Below, one piece after another: positions 1-7,881 of a stretch of DNA of 64,000 bases. The notes below the pieces were generated by a model that was not told where the DNA came from, did no database searches, and was given only the letters and a program-made list of their open reading frames with translations. Source of the stretch: Clostridiales bacterium (lineage in GTDB: Bacteria; Bacillota; Clostridia; Saccharofermentanales; Saccharofermentanaceae); assembly GCA_017552455.1 (NCBI GenBank), contig JAFZPX010000046.1, positions 32,535 to 96,534 on the forward strand, in the 5' to 3' direction. Made by a program: the position numbers and the translations under genes. Positions within the stretch are counted from its first letter, which is position 1. Each line of letters opens with the position of its first letter.

Positions 1-1041
1 TTCGAGATGAGCTTTGCAACTCAGGAGGACGTATTCGCTGCAGGTGAGGAAGTACTTACAAAGGTATTCAAGAAGTTCGCACCCGAGGGCGCAGTTGTTA
101 CTGAGGCACCTTACCCGATCATCCCTTACAAGCAGGCTATGCTCGAGTTCGGATGCGATAAGCCTGACTTGAGAAACCCTCTTAGAATTATCGACGTTAC
201 TGAGTTCTTCTCACGTTGTACATTCAAGGCTTTCATCGGCAAGACAGTACGTGCTATCAATGTTCATGCCAAGCTTTCCAAGGGTCAGCATGAGAAGATG
301 CTCAAGTTTGCTCAGGACGAGCTCGGTATGGGCGGTCTTGGCTACCTTGAGGTTCTCGAGGATATGTCTTACAAGGGACCTATCGATAAGTTCATTCCTG
401 ACGATATGAAGAAGGACCTTGCAGATCTTGCAGGCCTTCAGGCTGGTGATACTATCTTCTTCATCGCTGATACAGAAGCTAAGGCTAACGAGTGCGCTGG
501 TAAGATCAGAAATGAGCTCGGTGCAAGACTCGACCTTATCGAGAAGAATGCTTACCGTTTCTGCTATGTAAACGATTTCCCGATGTATGAGTATGACAAG
601 GAGACAAAGAAGTACATCTTCACACACAATCCTTTCTCCATGCCTCAGGGCGGTCTCGAGGCTCTTAACACAAAGCAGCCTGAGGAGATCCTTGCTTACC
701 AGTACGATATCGTATGTAACGGTGTAGAGCTTTCTTCCGGTGCTGTAAGAAACCACGACGTCGAGATCATGAAGAAGGCTTTCGAGATTGCAGGCTACAC
801 AGAGGAAGACCTGAAGCAGAGATTCGGTGCTCTCTACAATGCATTCCAGTATGGTGCACCTCCGCATGCAGGTATGGCTCCCGGCGTTGACCGTATGATC
901 ATGCTCATGAGAAATGAGGAGTCCATCCGTGAAGTTATCGCATTCCCTATGAACGGTAATGCTCAGGATCTCCTGTGCGGAGCTCCCGGTGACGTTACAG
1001 AGCAGCAGCTTCGTGAGGTTCACATAAAGGTTAGACAGTGA
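1..1041 (+). CDS. aspS: Aspartyl-tRNA synthetase, C-terminal part (5' end outside window)
   Basis: Class II synthetase that charges tRNA-Asp (or tRNA-Asp/Asn) with aspartate. The reading frame is open from base 1 (TTC GAG ATG), so the gene begins before the window; the 346 residues seen are somewhat more than half of the usual ~590. Roughly residues 120–240 correspond to the GAD domain inserted in bacterial-type AspRS. Class II motif 3 is visible near residue 300 as APGVDRM followed by a hydrophobic run. The stop TGA overlaps the ATG of the next gene (TGATG), which suggests translational coupling with mtaB. Identification is by family knowledge and is secure; whether it is discriminating cannot be judged without the N-terminus. 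Confidence 0.95.
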   Translation, partial: FEMSFATQEDVFAAGEEVLTKVFKKFAPEGAVVTEAPYPIIPYKQAMLEFGCDKPDLRNPLRIIDVTEFFSRCTFKAFIGKTVRAINVHAKLSKGQHEKMLKFAQDELGMGGLGYLEVLEDMSYKGPIDKFIPDDMKKDLADLAGLQAGDTIFFIADTEAKANECAGKIRNELGARLDLIEKNAYRFCYVNDFPMYEYDKETKKYIFTHNPFSMPQGGLEALNTKQPEEILAYQYDIVCNGVELSSGAVRNHDVEIMKKAFEIAGYTEEDLKQRFGALYNAFQYGAPPHAGMAPGVDRMIMLMRNEESIREVIAFPMNGNAQDLLCGAPGDVTEQQLREVHIKVRQ

Positions 1042-2351
1042 TGTCTTCCAAAGGCAAAGTTTATTTTTACACGCTCGGGTGTCGCGTCAATCAGTATGAG
1101 ACTGATGCGGCACGCGAGCTGTTTTTATCCGCAGGATACGAGTGCACGACAGATGTTACCGAGGCGGATATCTGCGTTATCAACACATGCACTGTAACGG
1201 GAGAGGCAGACCGTAAGTCCAGGCAGAACCTAAGGGGAGCTGCAAGGCTTAACCCCGATGCGGTAATAGTTGCGATGGGCTGCGCATCTGAGATGGCAGA
1301 CGGCCAGATCGATGCAGATGTAGTTCTCGGCACACGCGACAAGAATGAGATCGTAACCCGCGTAGAAGAGTTCCTTTCCGCTCGAAAAGCTATAACACAC
1401 AAAACTTCACACGAGCGTCCTACTTTGACAAAGCATGATGATTACCACGACTTCGGTACCATCATCTCGCCCGAGGGAAGCCGCGCTTTCATGAAGATCG
1501 AAGACGGCTGTAACAACTTCTGCACATACTGCATTATTCCCTTCGCGCGCGGCAGAGTGGCGTCACGTTCCCGCGAGAGTATAAGGGAAGAAGCCCGTAA
1601 TCTGGCTTCTTTGGGTTATAAAGAAATCATTGTTTCCGGCATAGAGGTCTGCTCTTACGGTTCAGACAGAGGAGAGGGAATTGAGTCTTTTCTTGGAGTT
1701 TTGCAGGATGTAGCTGCAATCGAAGGTGTTAAGAGACTTCGCATAGGATCTCTTGAACCCTCGAGTCTTACAGAAGAGTTTATTGAAGGAATAGGTAAGA
1801 TAGATAAGCTGTGCCCGCACTTTCATCTGTCTTTGCAAAGCGGAAGTGATACGGTCCTTAAGAGGATGAACAGGAAGTACGACACAGCGTTATACCTTGA
1901 GAAAGCAAGGCTTCTTCGTGAACAGTTCCCGACTTTGAAACTTACTACCGATATTATCGTAGGCTTCCCGGGCGAGACTGACGAGGAGTTTAACGAGACG
2001 GTCGAGTTTGTTAAGACGTGCGGCATTGATAAGGTGCATGTATTCCCGTATTCCATAAGGAAAGGCACAAAAGCTGCAAGTATGCCGCAGGTTGACGGTA
2101 CTTTAAAGAAGAACAGGTGTGAGGTATTACGCAAACTTTCGGACGAGCAGGAGAGCCTTTTCGCGCAGGGGCAGAAGGGCAAAGTGCAGGAAGTTCTGAT
2201 CGAAGCGGACCACGGAGACATGTATGTGGGCTATACACGCGAATATATAAAGGCGCACATCAATAATGACAGACCGCTTGAGATAGGTTCTATCGTAAAG
2301 GTGCAGGCTGTCGACACGCTGTATTCTTCACTGATTTGTAAAGTTTTTTAA
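1041..2351 (+). CDS. mtaB: tRNA t6A37 methylthiotransferase MtaB
   Basis: Radical SAM methylthiotransferase that converts t6A37 to ms2t6A37 in tRNAs reading ANN codons. The N-terminal domain holds the three cluster-binding cysteines in GCRVNQ, NTCTVT and MGCASE; the central domain has the radical SAM CxxxCxxC motif in CNNFCTYC; the last ~60 residues fit a TRAM domain. The length of 436 residues is normal for MtaB, and the NQYET signature after the first Cys fits MtaB better than MiaB or RimO. ATG at 1041 overlaps the aspS stop; an in-frame GTG at 1038 is the alternative. AAAGG at 1026–1030 is the likely ribosome binding site. A second methylthiotransferase, RimO, lies at 48.7 kb. Confidence 0.92.
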   Translation: MSSKGKVYFYTLGCRVNQYETDAARELFLSAGYECTTDVTEADICVINTCTVTGEADRKSRQNLRGAARLNPDAVIVAMGCASEMADGQIDADVVLGTRDKNEIVTRVEEFLSARKAITHKTSHERPTLTKHDDYHDFGTIISPEGSRAFMKIEDGCNNFCTYCIIPFARGRVASRSRESIREEARNLASLGYKEIIVSGIEVCSYGSDRGEGIESFLGVLQDVAAIEGVKRLRIGSLEPSSLTEEFIEGIGKIDKLCPHFHLSLQSGSDTVLKRMNRKYDTALYLEKARLLREQFPTLKLTTDIIVGFPGETDEEFNETVEFVKTCGIDKVHVFPYSIRKGTKAASMPQVDGTLKKNRCEVLRKLSDEQESLFAQGQKGKVQEVLIEADHGDMYVGYTREYIKAHINNDRPLEIGSIVKVQAVDTLYSSLICKVF

Positions 2352-2427
2352 AAGATAAAAAATACTTATATTTTTTAGTTTTAATGTGTTAGAATGAATC
2401 TATAGTAATGGATGCGGAGGCATTGAG

Positions 2428-2676
2428 TTGGATACTGAGACAACCAAGTTTAATTTTTCCGTTGATAAGTCTGCAAATGCCAGAGAGCTTATGACTTATG
2501 TGCTTTATGCACTCAAGGAGAAGGGATATAACCCGATCAATCAGTTGGTCGGTTACTTTATCTCGGGAGATCCTACTTATATCACGAGTTATAAGGGCGC
2601 TAGAGGCGTTATTAAGAGGATCGACAGAGACGAGCTTCTTGAGGTTATTATCTCAGAGTACTGCAGCAAGCTTTAA
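2428..2676 (+). CDS. ireB: IreB family regulatory phosphoprotein (UPF0297)
   Basis: Small 82-residue protein of the IreB/YrzL family. In Enterococcus IreB is a substrate of the Ser/Thr kinase IreK and lowers cephalosporin resistance; the role here is inferred from family only. The start is TTG at 2428, set by GCGGAGG at 2414–2420 with 7 bases of spacing; an upstream ATG at 2408 is in another frame. The frame matches the family throughout (ARELMTYVLYALKEKGY, INQLVGYFISGDPTYI). A possible -10 TAGAAT lies at 2390–2395. Order ireB–ruvX–DUF1292 is conserved in Firmicutes, but here a terminator separates ireB from ruvX. Confidence 0.9.
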   Translation: MDTETTKFNFSVDKSANARELMTYVLYALKEKGYNPINQLVGYFISGDPTYITSYKGARGVIKRIDRDELLEVIISEYCSKL

Positions 2677-2699
2677 TGGAAGATACATAAGATATATAC

Positions 2700-2730
2700 G
2701 CGGCACTGGGCTTTATGGTGCCGCTTTTTT
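2700..2730 (+). terminator. Intrinsic terminator after ireB
   Basis: Stem GCGGCAC (2700–2706) pairs with GTGCCGC (2718–2724), followed by six T (2725–2730). It sits 24 bases after the ireB stop and 30 bases before ruvX, so it would end or attenuate the ireB transcript. Confidence 0.8.
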
Positions 2731-2759
2731 ATTAAGTTTGATATAAGCGAGGAGTGTTT

Positions 2760-3185
2760 ATGGGTAAAGGAAGATGGATGGGTATCGACTTCGGAATGAA
2801 GCATATCGGTGTTGCTCTGTCTGACGAGTTATGGATAACAGCATCCGGATTTGAGACCGTTAACTGGAACGGACAGGATGATAGTTGGGCGGTAAACAGG
2901 ATTGCCGAGATTGTTAAAGAGAAGAATGTAACGGGTATAGTGCTTGGAAAGCCTGCGAGAACGGACGGTTCTGTATCACATACAGAAGAAGTTGCGATCG
3001 AGTTCGGCAAGAAGGTAGAAGAGGCGACAGGAATCACGCCTGTTATGAAGGACGAAAGATACACGACAGTACTTGCTTCCCAGTTTATGAGAGAAGTCGG
3101 GAAGTCTGCCAAGAAACAAAGACCGGTTATCGATCAGGTCGCTGCCGAGATAATACTGTCTGATTATCTTGAGACCCTGCGATAA
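2760..3185 (+). CDS. ruvX: RuvX/YqgF family Holliday junction resolvase-like protein
   Basis: RNase H-fold protein of the YqgF family, proposed to act as a Holliday junction resolvase and known in E. coli to take part in 16S rRNA 5' maturation. Visible motifs: GIDFGMKHIGVALSD at the N-terminus (first catalytic Asp), DERYTT, and the C-terminal DQVAAEIIL with the last acidic residue. 141 residues is the usual length. ATG 2760 is chosen over GTG 2754 because GAGGAG (2749–2754) lies 5 bases upstream of the ATG. It sits between ireB and DUF1292 as in other Firmicutes. Confidence 0.9.
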   Translation: MGKGRWMGIDFGMKHIGVALSDELWITASGFETVNWNGQDDSWAVNRIAEIVKEKNVTGIVLGKPARTDGSVSHTEEVAIEFGKKVEEATGITPVMKDERYTTVLASQFMREVGKSAKKQRPVIDQVAAEIILSDYLETLR

Positions 3186-3235
3186 GCGAATCATTATGCT
3201 ATACTTTTAAATAATATAAAGAACGGAGAATTACT

Positions 3236-3508
3236 ATGGACGAAGATATCATCACAATGGTTAACGAAGAAACAGGTGAGGAGATCGAACTTCGCATTAT
3301 CGATAACTTCGATATGGAAGACAGAACATTCGGCGTTTTCCTTACACTTACTGAAGATGAGGATGAGGCAGAGATCGTTATCCTCGAGATAATCGAAGAG
3401 GGTGAGGATACACTCCTTCAGTCTCTCGACGAGAGCGAAGAGGACGCTGTTTATGATTACTACGACAGCCTTTGCGACGCTGAAGAGAACGAAGAACCTG
3501 AGCAGTAA
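3236..3508 (+). CDS. DUF1292 (YrzB-like) acidic protein
   Basis: A 90-residue, very acidic protein (DEDEAEIVILE, DESEEDA) of the DUF1292/UPF0473 family. The family is widespread in Firmicutes next to ireB and ruvX and has no established function. GGAG at 3225–3228 precedes the ATG. The stop TAA is followed at once by the ATG of the next gene, a distant relative, so the two are presumably co-translated. TATACT at 3200–3205 is a possible -10. Confidence 0.85.
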   Translation: MDEDIITMVNEETGEEIELRIIDNFDMEDRTFGVFLTLTEDEDEAEIVILEIIEEGEDTLLQSLDESEEDAVYDYYDSLCDAEENEEPEQ

Positions 3509-3898
3509 ATGAAGACTAACCAGAGAACAGGTTTTTTCAAGAGTCTGTTCGGGTTAAGGGATAAGTCTCCCGTTATTACCCGTAAGAAGACAGGAGCTGA
3601 AGACGAGCTGATCGTTATTCGTGATGTCTCAACGAATAAGGATTACTTCCTGTCAGTTATCGACGACTTCTTCTATAAAGAGAAGGAGTACATCGTTATG
3701 TATAACTATGCTCCTGATAACGGTAATCACGATAATCCCGAATTGGTCATCATGGAGACTAAGTTCAATGAGAAGGGTGATCAGATATTCATCTCCATAA
3801 GAGATAAGAATGAACTTGAAGTGGCCTTCTCGTTGTTTATGAGACGCTATTATGATTCGGATGTTCCGGACAGACAGGACAGAGTCGGAGTCAGATAA
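3509..3898 (+). CDS. DUF1292-like protein, second copy
   Basis: A 129-residue protein with a basic N-terminal ~30 residues (KSLFGLRDKSPVITRKK) followed by a region resembling DUF1292: IVIRDVSTNKDYFLSVIDDFFYK, then VMYNYAP, then LVIMETKF. I read this as a diverged tandem copy of the preceding gene; the relation is by pattern only. It starts on the base after the upstream stop and ends 6 bases before the CPBP gene, so 3236–7668 is probably one operon. Function unknown. Confidence 0.75.
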   Translation: MKTNQRTGFFKSLFGLRDKSPVITRKKTGAEDELIVIRDVSTNKDYFLSVIDDFFYKEKEYIVMYNYAPDNGNHDNPELVIMETKFNEKGDQIFISIRDKNELEVAFSLFMRRYYDSDVPDRQDRVGVR

Positions 3899-3904
3899 AG
3901 TCTT

Positions 3905-4798
3905 ATGAATAAGGCTATCGATTATATCGGCGTGTTCTTCAGAGTCTTGATCGCGGTACTGATCTTCCTTGTAGTTCAGATTGCCGTGATCGAGGCTTTT
4001 ACATTCTTGGGAATTGACTTAAAGATCTACAAGGGACTGTTTACAGCGGTCTATTCCATCGTATGTATCTTGGCTTTTGTTTTTTACGATAAGGTCAGAT
4101 CATATAAGCGAGAGAAACTGATCCGTACTGATAAAGTAGGTGCTCATAAGTTCATCGCTGCAGTGGTTCTTGCTTTCGGTCTTCTGGGGATCGTTACTGT
4201 TTATATGTACATAGCAACATGGCTGTCCGCTTTATTTGCTCCTGTTGCCGAGCATATGAATGAGTATTCAGACCGTATGGACAGATTCTCTGATGTTGAT
4301 ACAGCCATCGTTCCTTATTGGGATTCATTGATTGGGTTTATTGCTTCTTTCATGTTAGTTCCGTTAGCAGAAGAGCTTACATTCCGAGGAGCTATATTCG
4401 GCGAGTTCATGTGCAAATTCAATGCGATCATTTCAGCTTTGTTATCCTCGCTGGTGTTCGCACTTTTGCATGGTATATCAGTTCAGATCGGATATGCTCT
4501 GATATGCGGTGTGATAATGGCACTTGCTTACCACTATACCGGTTCGATATGGATTACATATATCATTCATGCATCATTTAATCTGTTTGGTTCTGCGCTG
4601 TTCACACTCCTGGACAGCGGTATATTCGGGCAGATGGAGGTCGCAGCGAATATTGCTGCATTCCATGCTTCGATAATTGAGGTTATCTGTATCGTGCCTG
4701 CTGCAGCTGCTTTTATCCTTCTGTATAAGGACTATAAAGATGAGCAGAAAACTGCCACACCGATTGAAGCCGTTGCTGAGCCGGAGGTTGCAGTATGA
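3905..4798 (+). CDS. CPBP family intramembrane glutamic endopeptidase
   Basis: 297-residue polytopic membrane protein of the CPBP (Abi, CAAX/bacteriocin-processing) family. The catalytic signature is complete: E156-E157-xxx-R161 in AEELTFRG, His189 in FALLHG and His222 in IIHASFN. About seven to eight hydrophobic segments are seen; residues 115–135 are a hydrophilic loop. Family members cleave within membranes or process peptides; the substrate here is unknown. Its stop overlaps the start of the next gene (ATGA), linking it to the large surface protein, which may be a partner or substrate (inference). Confidence 0.88.
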   Translation: MNKAIDYIGVFFRVLIAVLIFLVVQIAVIEAFTFLGIDLKIYKGLFTAVYSIVCILAFVFYDKVRSYKREKLIRTDKVGAHKFIAAVVLAFGLLGIVTVYMYIATWLSALFAPVAEHMNEYSDRMDRFSDVDTAIVPYWDSLIGFIASFMLVPLAEELTFRGAIFGEFMCKFNAIISALLSSLVFALLHGISVQIGYALICGVIMALAYHYTGSIWITYIIHASFNLFGSALFTLLDSGIFGQMEVAANIAAFHASIIEVICIVPAAAAFILLYKDYKDEQKTATPIEAVAEPEVAV

Positions 4799-7668
4799 AT
4801 CAGCTGTCCAGATTCAGATTCGGTAATCTTCATAAGAGAAGGATCCTCGTAGTTATAAGCATGATCCTGCTGATGATATTTACATCAGTGCTTTTCCTGA
4901 CTTTTATCGGATTCTTCGGCAGCCGTGCTGAACTTGTAAGAGTAAGGGCAACTGCTGAGCTGACGGCAGGAAGATCTGACGGTGTCGGTATCAATGTTCT
5001 TGAGATACCTGATACGAATATCATTGATGATCCGTTCTTCGGTAAGAACGATAACTGCATATCCGCCCAGGTATCAGAGACACAGGGATATTACATCTAC
5101 TTCGATCCTGATGAAGCAGCTTCACTGTCAGGCGTCACAGCAGGTAACAGTGTAGATATCCTTTCTATCGACGGTACCGGAAAGATGGGATTAAGGTATA
5201 GCGGCCAAGTAATGGGTTATACAGATACAGTGTTCGGCGTGCCTGTAGCGATCGAAGATCAGTCAGCTATGTGGCTTAATGATCCTGTCGTTAAGTGTAT
5301 GGAGTCATCAGGATCTTTGTATCTTATTACTCAAAGCGGAAAGCTGATCAGTGATGCCGCAGTTTCTCCTTCTGTGATTGAATCTGAGGATCCTTTTGTT
5401 GATATGTGTGCAGAAGGTATCTCAGTATATGCACTTACACTTCACGGAAACATTTATATCTCTACTGATGCAGGTCAATTCACTCTCCTTGGAACATGCA
5501 CACAGCAGGAGGGTAAAGAGTCGCAGTATATTACGGTTTCTAACGGTAATATCAATATTCTGTTTACTGATGGCACAATCGCTGCATTTGCTCCTACTGG
5601 GCCTCAGACTGTGGGAGATATACAAACCGATAAAGCTGCATCAGGTGATGGCTTTATGATAGTCTGCTCCGGCAATGAGGTGTATGTCAGCCGTAATGGT
5701 CTGTTCATGGAGTTAGTTGACGGTGTCAGCGATTTTATGCGTGAAGGGGATCAGGTCGTTGATCTTGAAGCTAATGATAATGCTGCATTTATCCTCACAT
5801 CATACGGTAAGCTCATTAAGGTTGATATGTCTTATGACGAACCTTTGGTAACGTCCAGAGATATCTCGTCGGTCGAGCCTGTAAGCATCTGCCCGTCAGG
5901 TAGTAATGCTGTTATTGTCGCAGCATCAGATAATCAGGCTTATTATGTATCACTGTCCAGCGGCAATCCCAGATCTCTTGGTATGACTGGCGTTTCTGTA
6001 GATGACGTCTTCCAGTATGGTGAGGATTCATACATTGTCAGAAGCGGTAATATCCTTTATGAAGTATCGCTGATGTCTGCAGTAGAAGTAGATCTTCCTA
6101 TTGCTGACGATCTTGTCCTTGAAGGCGATATCTGCATGATAAAGAACTCCACTGCGGATACACATGCGTGGGATCTTTACGGCTCTACAGAGCTTGTTAC
6201 TCAGACAAGCGGCGTGAGCCTGATCGGAACGGGCAACGGACAGCACGCGATGTCGAGACTGCTGGAAGAGCCTTCTTCTGCGCTTTTCGAGAAAAATCTG
6301 TTCTACAGGGTAGAGGTTACGCTGTCTTCGTCAACGCCGGACGCTTCCTGCTATGTATGGCTTGAGGGAGATACATTCGGCAACGAGGGCCTGCACATCA
6401 CTGATATCGGTGATCAGCCAAGATCTTATTCATATGTATTTGTAGTTACTGAGAATATGCTTTCTGATGAGTCGCTGAGATTTAATATCTCATTCGAAGG
6501 CGATGCTGTTGTTAACGTTCATAACGTCTATGTTGGTCTGGACAGATACGATATCAATTCTGTTCCTACAGAGTTTACTGATAACGTTATCGCATGTGCG
6601 CCTTCTGCCTTAAGATTCCCGTCGATAGTACCGGGAAGCGACGATTATTGTGAAGAGACATTCTATGGTGTAAGCGCAGCCTCTTTGGAGCGAGCTATGA
6701 TCCTCAGTAAGGATTCGGGTGCTAACCCTTGGCTTGTTATGGGACCTTATGTCACACAGAGCGATGTTGATGCGTTCTTAGGTTATGTCTGCGGTTCTGT
6801 CTCGGATGAATACGGTCGCCGCAGAATAGATAACGGAACTGCTTTGCCGTGGAGCAGACAGTTCGAGACTATCTATGTTGAGATCAATGACAGCGATAAT
6901 GTTTTCCCCACTGATTCACAACGAGGTGCTTACGTTTCTTATGTCATAAGCCTCTTTGCCAAGTCTGAGTTCTATATTGCTATCAAGGATAGGATCGTCT
7001 TTATTGACGGCATGAACTATGAGGGAGGAGTAATGCTCTCTGATGCGGACCGTCATGCGACCGGTATAGTGCTTGATGCGGTTGAGAATGAAGGCGTTGA
7101 GCTTTCCTTTGTAGACTCAGTATATGCATCGATAGATAATGCGATTTATCAAGCTCCGAGAATGGGTGGAAACGGCACAAACAGCGGTGAATATGTTTCC
7201 TCAGTAAGAATAGGTTCTTCCATTGTTGCGGGTAACTACAGTGCTGCCGATATAGTCTCGGCAATTATCAGAGCTGAATCCATGTATTCGGATATCATCA
7301 TGATTGATTCTGATATGTCTTCTTGCGGATTGATATCGACGCTGAGACCTTTGATCAATGGTGATCTTATGTACTGCGAGATAATGGAGCCGCTTGATCC
7401 GTCTTCGAGATTCTCTGCAGAGAGCTTTAATGAAGCTTGCGAGACCATTCTTATCGATAAGCCTGATAGTATAGTTATGGTTGTAGCAAACCATTCGGAT
7501 ACTTTGCAGCAGTTCGTTGTATTAAGCGATGCTTATGATACTTCGGATGGTTTTTACCGAAGGTATTCCTCGCAGGGTGCACTTCTAATGGAAAGGGACC
7601 TCAACAGACTTGGTCTCCGCCTCGTTCTTCAGGCAGGCGAGTACATGGTCATCGAGATCCCCAAATAA
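4795..7668 (+). CDS. Large membrane-anchored extracellular protein; propeller-like region plus possible glycosidase-like C-terminus
   Basis: 957 residues with a short basic N-terminus and one membrane segment at about residues 19–43, placing the rest outside. Residues ~160–430 contain repeated strand-turn patterns (SLYLITQSGKLI, NIYISTDAG, AFILTSYGKLIKV) like a beta-propeller. Residues ~480–590 look like a jelly-roll, carbohydrate-binding-type domain. From ~620 onward NPWLVMGPYVTQSDVDAFL and IYVEIND loosely recall TIM-barrel glycosidases such as GH51 relatives, but I see no certain catalytic pair. Starts in an ATGA overlap with the CPBP gene. Its stop directly abuts the convergent copA stop with no terminator between. 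Specific function unknown. Confidence 0.6.
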   Translation: MNQLSRFRFGNLHKRRILVVISMILLMIFTSVLFLTFIGFFGSRAELVRVRATAELTAGRSDGVGINVLEIPDTNIIDDPFFGKNDNCISAQVSETQGYYIYFDPDEAASLSGVTAGNSVDILSIDGTGKMGLRYSGQVMGYTDTVFGVPVAIEDQSAMWLNDPVVKCMESSGSLYLITQSGKLISDAAVSPSVIESEDPFVDMCAEGISVYALTLHGNIYISTDAGQFTLLGTCTQQEGKESQYITVSNGNINILFTDGTIAAFAPTGPQTVGDIQTDKAASGDGFMIVCSGNEVYVSRNGLFMELVDGVSDFMREGDQVVDLEANDNAAFILTSYGKLIKVDMSYDEPLVTSRDISSVEPVSICPSGSNAVIVAASDNQAYYVSLSSGNPRSLGMTGVSVDDVFQYGEDSYIVRSGNILYEVSLMSAVEVDLPIADDLVLEGDICMIKNSTADTHAWDLYGSTELVTQTSGVSLIGTGNGQHAMSRLLEEPSSALFEKNLFYRVEVTLSSSTPDASCYVWLEGDTFGNEGLHITDIGDQPRSYSYVFVVTENMLSDESLRFNISFEGDAVVNVHNVYVGLDRYDINSVPTEFTDNVIACAPSALRFPSIVPGSDDYCEETFYGVSAASLERAMILSKDSGANPWLVMGPYVTQSDVDAFLGYVCGSVSDEYGRRRIDNGTALPWSRQFETIYVEINDSDNVFPTDSQRGAYVSYVISLFAKSEFYIAIKDRIVFIDGMNYEGGVMLSDADRHATGIVLDAVENEGVELSFVDSVYASIDNAIYQAPRMGGNGTNSGEYVSSVRIGSSIVAGNYSAADIVSAIIRAESMYSDIIMIDSDMSSCGLISTLRPLINGDLMYCEIMEPLDPSSRFSAESFNEACETILIDKPDSIVMVVANHSDTLQQFVVLSDAYDTSDGFYRRYSSQGALLMERDLNRLGLRLVLQAGEYMVIEIPK

Positions 7669-7881
7669 TCAGTTAATACCTGTAACTGTGTAATCGAGAT
7701 CAGTAATTGTCTTAGTAAGCATCTCGTCGGTAACGTCGCCGTCGAGCTCTACTGTTGCTGTACCTGCTTCGTGAGAAGCTTTAGCTGTTACTACACCGGG
7801 TATATCCATAAGTGCGTTTCTTACAGCCTTCTCGCAGTGCTTGCACATCATGCCTTCGATGCTTATTGTCTTTGTTGCCAT
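7669..7881 (-). CDS. Possible CopZ-like copper chaperone from an internal start within copA
   Basis: In the copA frame, ATG at 7881–7879 is preceded by AGGAGG (7894–7889) with 7 bases of spacing, an ideal translation start. Starting here gives a 70-residue protein that is a complete HMA/CopZ domain: GMMCKHC metal site, then the usual beta-alpha-beta pattern to the shared stop. CopZ carries Cu(I) to CopA. The residues encoded by the Shine–Dalgarno region fall in the linker, which is otherwise unconstrained. The sequence features are seen; production of two products from one gene is inference, by analogy to E. coli copA, which makes a short CopA(Z) by frameshifting. Confidence 0.5.
   Translation of the reverse strand: MATKTISIEGMMCKHCEKAVRNALMDIPGVVTAKASHEAGTATVELDGDVTDEMLTKTITDLDYTVTGIN

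Noticed and set aside
211..1023. 270-codon minus-strand ORF opposite aspS
   Set aside because: Shadow frame of a conserved gene; no ribosome binding site and no family-like sequence.
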